DNA of 64,000 nt from Collybia mongolica (Eukaryota; Basidiomycota; Agaricomycetes; Agaricales; Clitocybaceae). The stretch is from contig JAAXNY010000011.1 of NCBI GenBank assembly GCA_013420905.1, forward strand, positions 558,001 to 622,000, read 5' to 3'. Under the pieces are notes generated by a model. It worked only from the letters and a program-made list of their open reading frames with translations, searched no databases and was not told the origin of the DNA. Below are positions 10,322-21,399 of this stretch, in pieces; within the stretch, counting starts at the first letter, position 1, and each line of letters begins with the position of its first letter. The translations under genes were made by a program, and so were the position numbers.

Positions 10322-12116
10322 TTAATAATTTCGTACACCTGAATTTAAAGCAGCGGGCAACGAAGGACTGCGGAAGCTCGTTGGTTGAAGCTTAACATGG
10401 TGGCGATGCTGATGATTTTGATTATTAGATGGTCGTCCACTTGAGTATTGCTCTGCGTCCCGCGGTTCCCGTGTGGGTTCCCGAGCATTCAGCATCGCAA
10501 AGAATGAGCCGATGTATACTAGACATGGCGGCATGCATCAGTATGGAAAATAAAAGGTGTAAAACTACGAACATTTCGTTAACAAGAACTCTACTGCTAG
10601 GAAAACCAATGTGTCTGGTAGCGTAACGTACTAAATTGCCAGATATGATTATGATCACGATCTTTTGTTCTTCAGTCGAAGGAAAATCACACACTGTAAT
10701 CATTGCTGACAGGGAGCATGTACTGAACCAAAGCATCAGTAACGCCTTGGCCGGACAGATGTGATCTCAGACCTGGTAAATAGTCCAGAGCCAAGTGTAT
10801 ACTGCATTAACCTTGATATCCTGGAATTGAGTCTGAAAAAGAGGTGAGTTGTACACCGAGAGGAAGTATAAAAGACGCTCACCGAGTCCCCATTCCTTTG
10901 CTCTTGCGCAGATAAAAGCACATTGCCCCGCAAAGAACGAAATCTATGGTTGTAGAAGCGGCAAGGGATGCAGTCAATGCCCACTATGACCAAAATCCAA
11001 TATTTAGGTGGCAAAAGGTATCGTCGTGTAAATCACTTGCCCCAAAGTCACGGAGTTCTCGAAACGTGTTGACCACATAACTGATGTGTGCCATTAATAT
11101 CATTCTGACCCCGATATAGACAATCAACGTACACTTGGTGCGTGAGGACTGGTATCATCAATGAATTTGAATATAACGTGAAAAAACAAATCCACTTACT
11201 CATCCCCAGGACTAGAAGCGAGAACATGATCAATGGAGGAAAGCAGGGTGATGACAGTATATATTACTAAATCCGCCTGCGACTGCTGCAGCCTACAAAA
11301 TCAAATGAGCGTGACCCTTTTTAGTGAGCGTCAAGTCTCACCGCAATATATCTCACAAAGCCGTGATGGTAGCCACTAACTAACGAAAGGTACGTCGGTC
11401 AGCGTCTCTAAAGTTTCGAGTGAAGTATAAACAAACTAACGTATCCACACTCGGAAGGCATACAGACTGAAGGGTGGGATAAACCGATAATATAAATAGC
11501 CAATATCAGGAGCTACTTACCACTGAACTATCACAATAACAAGGACCTTGAGGATTGGCGAATGAGTTCCTGTATGCGGGTATGTGGTGAGCTTACATCT
11601 ATCACTGCGCGCAGCTAGATCGGAGTTCCATCAATGCGAATTTAAAAGAAAAAAAACATGCCGTCTGACTTACCCTAATAGACCAATTTATACGTTTCAA
11701 CCCGTCAATATCTCCAAAACCAGTGACCACGTAGGTCCACACTGTGTGAATAGTTAAACACAAATGAAATGTGTCGAGAACCCTAAGCCGCCCATCAGAC
11801 CGGCATTTTATTCAAAGCCTCTTCACTGGACCCTACCAAAGGATGCCGACCTGGGAAGCCCCCTAAATCGCAGACTCCAGATTTGAGGAGCTTGTACTCA
11901 CAAAATATTTATGAACCCATGAGTCCTTTGTGAAACGATGGTAATACCAATACGCCTGGAGAGTGGTGACTCCGAAAAGGCTGAATAATGAATTACAAGA
12001 ATTAGTTAAGTATGACATCGACACACCCTGTGATGTTCTTACAAGGCAGCACCTACAATTCCCAGGAATATGGCTCCGACTGTGTTGTCTATGGTCGGCT
12101 CTTGTAAACTGGGCAT
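10322..12116 (-). CDS. DUF6534-type seven-helix membrane protein, gene A
   Basis: About a dozen small exons join in frame on the minus strand: MPSLQEPTIDNTVGAIFLG, LFGVTTLQAYWYYHRFTKDS, VLDTFHLCLTIHTVWTYVV, ILKVLVIVIVQCLYAFRVWI, SGYHHGFVRYIA, AAVAGGF, WALTASLAASTTIDFVLCGA, MCFYLRKSKGMGTR, LNSRISRLMQYTLGSGLFT, TLPDTLVFLAVEFLLTK, LYIGSFFAMLNARE, then a hydrophilic tail. This hydrophobic pattern and the final SFFAMLNAR-type motif are those of the fungal DUF6534 family, integral membrane proteins of unknown function. One intron (donor at about 11040) begins GC rather than GT (GGG then GCAAGT), supported by phase and by the sister gene. It is the tandem twin of gene B at 13833-15617. Confidence 0.8.
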
Positions 12117-13832
12117 GTTGAAGAGTTATTCACAGCTGGCTACGCAGTCGAGACAGGGAACTCTAGGGCGAAGGTCACATAGATAGAGTATATTTAAGAT
12201 GGTTAGAGACGTCGCGTGACCTTGTCGAACTCCCGTATTGAGTGGACCACAACCTATGTAATAGCCGGATGTCCACGTGTGGATTTGAGACAGACGCAGT
12301 CCTGGAGTCTGGAAGCTCACCACGCGCTCCCAAGGGCAACCAAGCTGGCATGCCGCTGGGATCGTTTAAATTAAGAAACTCCAAAAGGCTTGGATCCGTT
12401 TGCTAGGAGATATTATGTTCGAAACCAGGTACGAGAAGCGTAACTGGGTTCCTGTGACATATAGCGGCCTTTGTGTGGCTGTCGCGACGAGTCCTTTAAC
12501 CTTGGCAGCATCGGAGGACTGAAGGCAGGTGGTAATCTGCCAGAATATCCTTGTATCTGAGCATTAGATGTGCACTAGCTCACAAGGACTGTTAGACGGC
12601 TCACCATAACTCCAGAACATATCAGGTAAAAGAGTATATAAAGTCGTGACTGATTGAGTTAAGCCGTGAAAATAACGACAATGTATACTGGGTCGAATTT
12701 CACACGGAGACTTCAGTGCATGTGTTATTGAGACACTGAGCAACAGCCGGGTAAACCGACGTCCAACATTGGTAGAAAATATGAATCTGCTGACCAGATT
12801 GTACATGTGTCACAGCATACTTGAGTGCCTCAATTGAGACCCTATCTACCCTACCCCGCAAGTTGGTTGCTCTGGGGTGACGGAATTTGCTTCTCCACAC
12901 TCTTCTGTTTAGAACCTTCTGTGAGCTCGTTTTTAGACCGATCGGACATGATAGGAGGGACGGCGGGTTAATAATGTATACGAAATTCAAGCACGTACTC
13001 CTGCGATGGCCCATCGAGTGTAAAGAAACTCGAGCCAGGAGACATATTTCCTTGTGTACCGTGACCGCAGTAACAGTGCCCAGATTACCCGACTGACACA
13101 CGCTTTGGATCTTGAAGTAGTCTGCCGACTGCAGAACCCAGATTGGCACTTGGTTATTTTCTGACCCTGTCTAACGATGTGCGATCCTGAAGCCATACGA
13201 TATTTGGCATGGATTTCACCAAAAGAAGAAAAGGTGCGGAGGCTTTTTCGTGCGGTACCGCGATTTGAGGGGTCACTAAAGCACGGACGGAGTTCCAGGT
13301 TACACTTGTACCTTGAAGACAACGACCATATTCAATGGTACTTAATTAGCACCGGTCAGTGTCGTCACTTATAATGGACCAACATGGATCCAAACCAAAG
13401 GTTGTTTTGGGTCGGAGCTTTCCGGTTAGGGCTCAATTCCCCGCTTGCCGGTAACCTGACACGGACTTTATATGTTCAAAGCGTTGCTATATATTATAAC
13501 CCAAGTGTCGCTACATTGTTGCACTAACGGGAGAAAGGTATATATAGGTAATATCGAAGGAGTGACTGCTTGAACTAGGAGAGACGAAACGAATGTTACG
13601 GGTACAAAATTCAAATTTCCTGATGGTACATGTGGTTAGTTATTCCCTTATGAAACAACCTATCACAAGTAATAAATGTCTCGAACTCCGAACAGTGTAA
13701 CTGATGCACTTACAGAAACACTTTAAGGGTTGGAATACATATATGATCACCATGGATAAATCTTCCCTGGAGGCTGAACAGTGTCCTAAACGATAGATTA
13801 ATCAATAACGGGAAGGAGTGCGTGCCCATAGT
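12117..13832. other. Intergenic between the DUF6534 twins, part of the duplicated unit
   Basis: The upstream region of gene A. Fragments here resemble the region upstream of gene B: in minus-strand translation LVSRFIFSTN and SITHALKSPCEIRPS at 12564-12806 match LVSRFFFLLH and SITHAPPSLPCEIRLW at 16243-16533. The similarity therefore reflects a duplicated DNA segment, not necessarily a coding one. A TATATA-rich spot lies near 12632. No other gene was recognised; the frame at 12700-13149 has no family motif. Confidence 0.5.
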
Positions 13833-15617
13833 TCATACATTAGAGCTCAAAGCCGAGGGTAGTGAAGGGCTGCGGAAACTCGTTGACTGGAGTTTGAATT
13901 GGTAGTGACTCTGCTGATACCGTCCGTTCGACTGCTCAGTGTCCCTTGGTTCACGTGTGCGTTCGCGGGCGTTTAACATCGCAAAAAATGAACCAATGTA
14001 GACTAGATGGAAGCATTGCTGGTTAGCAGCTTTGGAAGTGTGAGTGTGAAAATTCTCCACGAACGCTTCGTAAGCAAGAATTCCACAGCCAGAAAAATGA
14101 GCGTGTTGGGTAGCAGAATATACTGAAATGTTGTATCAGACATTAGTTTTCGTCCGCAACGCCTGAACGATCCGACGTACAGAGAACATAGCCGAAAGGG
14201 AACAGGCACTAGACAGATGTGTAAACCACCTATCATTATCTGCCAATGAAATAACCGACCTGGTAAAAAGCCCAGAGCTAAGTATATACTGCATCAATCT
14301 TGATATTTTGGAGTTAAGACTGCAAGAGCATGAGTACATAGTGCACTGGGATGTAGTGGTAGCGAAACTCGCCGAGTTTCTGTGCCCTTGCTTTTTCGGA
14401 GATAAAAGCACATTGCTCCCGCGATAACGAAATCGATGGTGGTTGAAGCAGCTAATGAAGCGTTTATAGCCCACTGTAATAAGAAAACCAGCATTCAGCT
14501 ATGGGATGGAAGGCGTAAAAGTAGGGTATTCACCCCAACGCTGTTCAGTTGTCGAAAAGTATCAACAGTATAGCTGAACACGGTATTAGAATCACTGAAG
14601 GTCGTATGCGTCGAATTTGAGAAGACTTACACTTTGTATGCGAGGACTGTAGGGTTTGATTAGAGAGGATATATATTTCAAGAAATGAGAACAACTGACT
14701 AATTCCAATCGCTGAGCATGACACAGAAGTGGAATGAGGTCGAGTTTCTCAACGTAACAGCATGAGTCTCATACCGAATCCGCCCGCTACTACTGCAGCC
14801 TGCAACCCACAATCAGTACACGCCTTTTTCAGGGATAGTGCGACTTACTACTAAGTATCCCAAAAAACCCCGGTGATAACCACCAACTAATTCGCGCTGT
14901 CAGTATCTCCAACAGCACAATGAAGCAAGGTGAACTAACGTATCCACACCCGGAAGGCATATAGTCTGGCGGAGACGACTTATCAAAATGGAAGGCTAGA
15001 CAATAGGGCGAGATGCTTACGTCTGAACCATGAGAACAACAACAACCTTAAACGGAAGTTTAATGGAGTCTGCCTGCACCATGTGCCCGAACTTACATTA
15101 ATAGATACCTGCAACTGAATTGGAGTTATATTAATACGAACGAAAAAAGAGCATCATCTGACATACCTTGATCGACCAAACAATATGTTCCAACCCGTCT
15201 CTGTTGCCAAAACCAGTAACAACATAGACATAAACCGCGTGTACAGTTAGAGCTAGATGGAATGTGTCAAGGGCCCTGCCGCTACACATTAGACTGGCAC
15301 GATCCTGAGGAGCTTGACGTTCAACCCTACCAGAGAATACCAACCTTGAAAGCATTTTATGAGTCTAGAGAATCTCTGTATGACGAACTTAGCACTCACA
15401 GAGTACCTGTGCAGACGCGAATCTTTCGTGAAGCGATGGTAGTACCAGTACGCCTGGAGGGTGGTAACGCCGAAAAGACTAACAGTCCAGTTGCCGATCA
15501 TTAGTTGAGTTGTGTTGATAGTGAAACAATAGGACATTCTTACAACGCAGAGCCCACAACGCCCAAAAACGCTGCTCCAACGGTATTGTCCAATGTTGGT
15601 TGTTGCAAGCTGGGCAT
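13833..15617 (-). CDS. DUF6534-type seven-helix membrane protein, gene B
   Basis: Tandem paralogue of gene A with the same exon plan: MPSLQQPTLDNTVGAAFLG, LFGVTTLQAYWYYHRFTKDS, ALDTFHLALTVHAVYVYVV, KVVVVLMVQTLYAFRVWI, LGGYHRGFLGYLV, AAVVAGGF, VLAYKV, WAINASLAASTTIDFVIAGA, MCFYLRKSKGTETR, LNSKISRLMQYILSSGLFT, ILLPNTLIFLAVEFLLTK, LYIGSFFAMLNARERTREPR. All exons keep phase, so the gene looks intact. Here a different intron starts with GC (ACTCG then GCGAGT, about 14370), where gene A has GTGAGC. Conversely, the gene A intron with a GC donor has GTGAAT in gene B. Function is unknown; a membrane location is clear from the helices. Confidence 0.8.
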
Positions 15618-17123
15618 TATGGAAAGTCGTTCACAGCGTGCAACCTCGGCGTGGGCGGTGGAGAAATTGAAAAGCAAAGAGAAACATATACCCCGTTTAT
15701 TTGAGGCGAGGGGAAAATCAGGGTCCGATCGGTTAGCGATGGAGTCTAGGGTCCGTGCCTTGACTACGGAGCCTATATAGTCAATCCGGACGGCGGACTG
15801 TTGTATCCAGCGGAACCCACCCAAATATCTGTGCAGAATCACAATATGCATTTAGCTATACATACTCGGAGCCCACATGTTAGTGGGGTCTGCTGTCAAG
15901 GAGTTCGGAACGCGCACGGTTCCGATGCAGGGATGAAAACGTGCACTGCAGTGCTTGGGCATGTCGATAGATTATCAATGAGTCAGTCTATTTTTCCTCC
16001 AGATAATTTCAAATTGTTTGAGCTCCATCACTTGGTGAGCCCTGAGCGCCCGTATCTTCAGTTGATTCTTCCATGTCCCAGTTATTGTATACATAACACT
16101 TGAGTAAAAACGGAGAGCGTGAGTCTTGAGTGGCGAAAAGCCATGTGTGTCTGTCGTCGCTAAGCGAATTTAAAGTCAGCGGCACTGATCATCGATCATA
16201 CCGGAAAGAGGACCTCAGAAGAAAGCCGACTGCAGAAATAAACTAGTGTGTACACTGTAAAAGCGCCGTGCGTACTCCTCGTTTCCGACGCGAAGCTTTG
16301 AGAACTAAATGGTATTCGTACTTCAGAATCATCACGACACTGGCGAAGATTTGGACGACAAAACAGCACGACGCCCAGAGCCAGAGCCGAATTTCACACG
16401 GGAGGCTCGGGGGTGCATGTGTTATCGACTGTTTCGAGCAACGGTTATAAGTAGTCAGCGCATAAGGTTGATGAAGAAGGAAAAAAAATCTGCTGACCAG
16501 GTGTTGCTTGATCATCGGGTCCCACCCATTCAATATGGGGTGTCCTTCACCTCTCTAATGTTCTTGAATGAGATGCTATTATCTGATAGGACGAGGTGGA
16601 GACGTTCCTAGCTTTATCTCCATACCCACATATCAACACCTAGACTTTGGACTGTCTCATGATCAGCAGGATGGGGAGAAGGGGCAAATACGGGCCGTCG
16701 CCTGGGGAAGATACGGCATACGATGAAGTCCTTAGTCGAAATTGCGAATGTACGAAGCTCACACGCCCGAAGGCTGTGGGCCTCATGTATGTATTAAGGG
16801 TATCTGAATGCTGGCTAGTCCAGGGTGGTGTATCCTGATGCGATATGGAAGCCTTGCGAGCAGATCCATGTTTAAATTTTTGGCGTTGCTTTCCACGATG
16901 CCCGATCCGGTCGTTCGGCCTGGAAACTTTTCCAAAAGAGGTAAGGGCGCGGAAGCATTTACCATGTGCAGGTGAAATTGACCTGTTCAGGACGTCTTGA
17001 GTCTTGATAAAGATAAAAGGCACCTTGGGGTTTCGATGATACAAGGACCGCAGCATATTCAGTGTGTAACTCGAAAGAAATTGTATGATTTTCGTACACT
17101 GTCTATTTCGAGAAGTTAACTTA
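15618..17123. other. Intergenic upstream of gene B, right part of the duplicated segment
   Basis: A TATATAG lies near 15774, about 160 bases before the gene B start. 16243-16533 resembles 12564-12806, as described for the gene A upstream region. Frames at 16640-17056 on either strand have no recognisable motif. Confidence 0.5.
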
Positions 17124-18026
17124 TCATTCCAAGAAATCCGTCTCCCCTTTCGCTATGAATGCGTCCAAGCCTGCTTTGATTGGGGTATCGCCTCCTACCA
17201 AGTCAATGGCGAGACCTGCTGCGTCCTCTCTTTCGAGCAAGAGCGCGAGCGTATTGGCAACATCTTCTCGCTGTGGACACGAATCAGTGAGGACTCTTCT
17301 GCCCAGTGGTGAAAACAAACCGAAATGGGGGCCCCCAGATGCGCCTTTCCTATCGACGCCTTGTGAGTTCCCGGACCATCAGTCAACGTACTGGGACGGA
17401 GGATGGTCCATTTAAACGCGACGCGGTTGGCCAAATCTTTGTCTGCCTCGTATTTCCAGTGCATATATGAGCCCATAGCCTCGCGCATCTTTCTGGATAT
17501 GACCAAGTCCGTTTCATTCTACCAAGACTAATATATTAGTGCTGATATCAGTGTAGAACGGGTAGACATACATAATGCGTGGGCACCTTTTCGGGATTTC
17601 TAACGTCGATAGCTGAAACTAAGACTAACCGCGGTTTGGCCCCACTGACACCTTCAACGGCGTCAAACACTTTGACGGCCCCTTCGTAATCGACCGCCTT
17701 GGTTCGTTCGGCACCGCCTTTTCCACCCGCCCCCGCAGAGAAGTATACGACATCTTGTCCTTCAAAGGCCGCGCTGAAAGCAGATACAGGGGAGTCCTCG
17801 AGAGAAAGGTATACAGGTTCAGCAGATGCAGCCTTGATATCTGATTCGTGGTCGCGAGTTCTGATAATTGATTTGACTGCGTGCGTAGTGCCGAGCAAGC
17901 GTGCTAGACGCAAAGATATCTAGTATATGCGTGGTATAATTGTCAATGGCGACACACAAGTAAGGTGAGGTTCAGGCTCACATTGCCGTGGCCACCAACA
18001 ATGATCACTTTCTTCGAATTCGACAT
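17124..18026 (-). CDS. NAD(P)-binding Rossmann protein, NmrA/YMR090W-like (copy 1)
   Basis: An atypical short-chain dehydrogenase/reductase fold protein. The start MSNSKKVIIVGGHGN carries the glycine-rich dinucleotide loop (GGHGN-V). Next come HAVKSIIRTRDHESDIKAAS, EGQDVVYFSAGAGGKGG, LVLVSAIDVRN, MHWKYEADKDLANRVAFKWT, ILRPSTLTDGPGT, SREDVANTLALLLE and a C-terminal GETDFLE stop. Introns fall after GGHGN, after the ATDVRN-like block, and before REDVAN. The family includes yeast YMR090W, a putative NAD(P)-dependent enzyme of unknown substrate. A second gene with the same plan lies 265 bases upstream in the same orientation. Confidence 0.82.
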
Positions 18027-18291
18027 TTCAGTCAACGTTGAAAGCAGACAGTATCTGGGTGCTGATGGTGGTGTAATAGAGGGAATGAGCGAGAGGCCCC
18101 AACAGAGCCGCCGAGTGAACATGAGATGAAGCTAAATTCTATCACGTCATTAGAAGACAGATAATGGGTGACTAATCCCAGTGCTTTGGTGAACGGCCAT
18201 TCTGAATCTTATACAGAAATAGAAGCCCCATGCCACATGCTGCTTATAGAACGGTTGATTTGACTAAGAGGGACTGTTAACATTCTGCTTG

Positions 18292-19179
18292 TCATCCCAA
18301 AAAGTCCGTCTCGCCCTTCTTGATCGCTGCGTCCAAGCCTTCTTCAATTGGGACATCTCCCCCCACTAGATCGATAGCAAGGCCAGCCGCGTCCTCTCTA
18401 TCGAGGAGAAGAGCGAGGGCCTTTGCAACGTCGTCTCGCTGCGGATTGTATCAATATTGTTTACATTTGAAGAAGCACTGATCCAAACGCACTGAGATAG
18501 TTGTAGTGACATGTGTCCTCCCTATCGAAGCCTTGCCTGTTCCCGGCCCGTTTGTCAGCCCACCAGGACGAAGGATCGTCCACTTGAATGCATCTCGTTT
18601 CACTAAATTTTTATCCGCCTCGTATTTCCAGTGCATGTATGGTCCTATTGCCTTGCGTACCCTGGTGACTACAGCAATATCTGCATCATCCTAGAATACT
18701 TTCGCATCAGTATCAGAAGATACGGATGTGATAGGGTAACGTACATAGTGCGCAGGCATAACGTCCGGATTCCTGACATCAGTCGCTGATACCAAGATCA
18801 GCCTTGGTTTAGGCCCTTTGACGCTCTCTATGGCATCAAACACCTTCACTGCTCCTTCAAAGTCGACTGTTTTAGTTCGATCGGCGCCGCCTTGGCCGCC
18901 TGCGCCAGCCGAGAAGTACACAACATCCTGGCCTTCGAAGATAGCGGCAAAGTCCGATACGGGGGAGTCCTCAAGGGAAAGCAAAATTGGTTCAGCGGAT
19001 ACCTCTTTGATATCGGCTTCATGTTCACTAGTTCTGATCACTGATTTCACAGTGTGCGTTGGGGTAAGGAGGCGCGTGAGGCGCAAAGACACCTAGAAGC
19101 CTTGTCGGAAAGAGAATACGAAGGTAATTCTAGTACTCACATTCCCGTGTCCACCAACGATGGTCACTTTCTTTGCCAT
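18292..19179 (-). CDS. NAD(P)-binding Rossmann protein, NmrA/YMR090W-like (copy 2)
   Basis: Tandem paralogue of the gene at 17124-18026: MAKKVTIVGGHGN, VSLRLTRLLTPTHTVKSVIR, EGQDVVYFSAGAGGQGG, LILVSATDVRNPDVMPAHYV, GPYMHWKYEADKNLVKRD, FKWTILRPGGLTNGPGT, RDDVAKALALLLDREDAAG, GETDFLG stop. The nucleotide-binding GGxGN loop and the SAGAGG and ILRP signatures are all kept. Exon boundaries match copy 1. No break was seen. The substrate is unknown. Confidence 0.83.
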
Positions 19180-20149
19180 GTCACTTGAACGATGGTATTT
19201 AGGTGGTGGGGTAAACTGTATGGGAGACTACGAGAGCCTTCGGATCGAGACAAGTAGAAGCCGGAACCCATCACATCACTGGAAATTGTGTTGCTGATGA
19301 GTTGATTTTGGGATATTGACATGTGATGCGAAAATCATGGACATGTTGCCCAAACTATGGTCAGGAGATATAAAACATGACCAAAAGTCAATCCGAAGAC
19401 GGCTGGAAGAGGAAGACAAATGGAAGCATTGCAGAAGTCAATGTTAGAAGGGAACATGTTTTGAGAAACGCAACATTGGCCCAAGTTCGCCCAGCGTCTA
19501 TCTATTCCGGCTTGTCCTAGCTCATCGGAACACTGCTCTATCAAATCGACCATGTACTATCAGGAAAGTATGCGGGATTTCGTCAAATTGTTCTATGAAG
19601 AAACGTGCTGTCAAAACGACCGGTTCGAAAAATACCACACCAAAATGACCTGTTATACAGCAATCCAGTTGAAACTTGTAGTTTGGTAAAGTCGACTAGT
19701 TGAGAAGGAGAGGGCCATTTGTTCACTTTTGACAGAGTTCTCGTTCTTCTATCAGCAACATAACCTCTCAACTGAGGATTGCGATTGGTTGTGAGAGCAG
19801 AGTCCTTGTTTGTACACGTGTTGAGGTGCCCTACTTGGAGATGTCCTTGATAAGTGCAGGTATTGATGAAGATCCTACGACAGGTGCATTACTTGGACCT
19901 ACTGCATTATTGCCGATTACACGCCTAGAGCTAAGCTCGTTTGTCTTTAAGGTAGCTAACAATTCACTGGTAGTGTTGATCCCGTAATTGTCAGATACCC
20001 ATTTACACATCTCCCGATGGTCATCCTGAATCATATCCCTCAATTTACGACAATATTATTCGCTTCGTGTATTCAGAATCAACGTGCAAATAGGATCGTC
20101 ATAATGCGGCCAATATAAACATGAAGGTTCCCTGAATCACTGTTTTTCA
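19180..20149. other. Intergenic, no gene recognised
   Basis: The promoter of NAD(P)-binding copy 2 and about 0.9 kb of unassigned sequence. A small minus-strand frame at 19831-20043 (starting MRDMIQDDHREMCKWVS) has no known motif and cannot be confirmed. Confidence 0.4.
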
Positions 20150-21334
20150 TCATGGGATAAGAGAAGCTTGTGCATAGCAACGATGGCATCCCAGGGCGGT
20201 GCTAATTCTCCAGTTGGAGAATCGTCCTCTCTTGGAAAAACTTGCTGCCTTCTTCACCTGGTGCCACACTTTGTAAGATGTTTTCCATGTCGGTAAAATT
20301 GAAGAAGGCGACAATCGACGTCTTCCGCTGCTCCTGGCCAATGCTCGAGGAAGGTCGGGAGGTATGTTCCTTTTGACCATATGTACGGTGTAGACCCACC
20401 CAATAAGATGAAACCTTCAAAGCCGGGTTCGCGAAACGTTCCGTCAAAATCGTACACTCCCAGTCCGGCCCATCGGTAATGAGCGCGGAGAGTGAGTTTC
20501 CGTCAGGGTGAAGGCCGATTCCTCTCCGTCGCACGGCGCAACGCTAGATCATCTTTTTCTAACCCGATAGCACGACTCCAGGAAAAAGAGCACCATCGAG
20601 GACATGCTTCAGGCACTCAAGCGTGTTCTTGACGTCCACATACTAAAGTGCTTCCAGGTCCGACGAGAGGCCATCTTTCATGTCACCGTCAAATCTGGCA
20701 ATCTCGTCTTCGGTGATAAGACAAGGATGGGCAATACCACTTTATGCAAACCAACATGATTTACGCCAGGCTATTCTCTCATCAGTGCCTTCGTATGACA
20801 ATACGGGTTCGAAGTGGCCTAAGTATATATCGAGGATTTTCATCGCATTCATAATTTCTTTGTGTTGGCCAGAGTCCCAAAAAAACACATTTCTTCCCCT
20901 CGATCGATTTCGGGTTTTCCAAAAAGCAATGCCTTAACCTTCTTTCCTGGTCACCCTTTAGTTCTTTCGGACCATTTCCACCAAGCATCTGAGGCCCGAT
21001 GTGATGTAGAAGCGTGGCAGTTAGTGCGGTGACTCATGATGTTATTGGGACTCCCTTTTGAGAGGTATTGCGGATGGCTTCAAATGCATATCCTGCATAT
21101 GGCTGTAGAGGCTTAGTCAGACGTCAAAGAATATGTTGTGCATAGGGGTTTAGAGCCAGAGCGCACATCGATAACAGCTACCACAGGCTTTGGTAATTTG
21201 CGGAACGTTAGACCTGAGCTCTTGCATGTTACGCCTTGATTATATTCGTTATAGAGTGCTTCATAAACACGGGAAAACTCGGATCGAAGTTTCCAGCAAT
21301 ATGTACAACATGAAGCCGTGCAGCAACGATCCAT
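20150..21334 (-). pseudogene. Decayed gene; N-terminal part resembles GT1 UDP-glycosyltransferases
   Basis: Minus-strand fragments in shifting frames carry coding-like sequence: FSRVYEALYNEYNQGVTCKS, FRKLPKPVVAVIDV, YAFEAIRNTSQKGVPITS, VTALTATLLHHIGPQMLGGN. The last two resemble the FEAIR-VP-WVTA-GPE-LGG region of basidiomycete glycosyltransferase family 1 proteins. Further downstream fragments (ARFDGDMKDGLSSDLEAL, VYDFDGTFREPGFEGFILLG, GSTPYIWSKGTYLPTFLEHW, FNFTDMENILQSVAPGEEG) are not recognised. In-frame stops and frame changes occur between them (for example after ITS, after CWFA, and near 20360), beyond what introns easily explain. It may be a pseudogene or a badly split multi-exon gene. 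Confidence 0.4.
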
Positions 21335-21399
21335 GGTTAGGGGGCGCGATCTTGAGTGTTTACTTGATTCGGGGCCTAGGGTGATCCCATTCCATTTTC

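Noticed and set aside
12700..13149. 149-residue minus-strand frame between the DUF6534 twins
   Set aside because: No family motif and it lies inside a duplicated non-coding segment; the sister segment does not keep the frame open.
16640..17056. 138-residue minus-strand frame
   Set aside because: No recognisable motif and an improbable amino-acid pattern; no homologous counterpart at the tandem twin.
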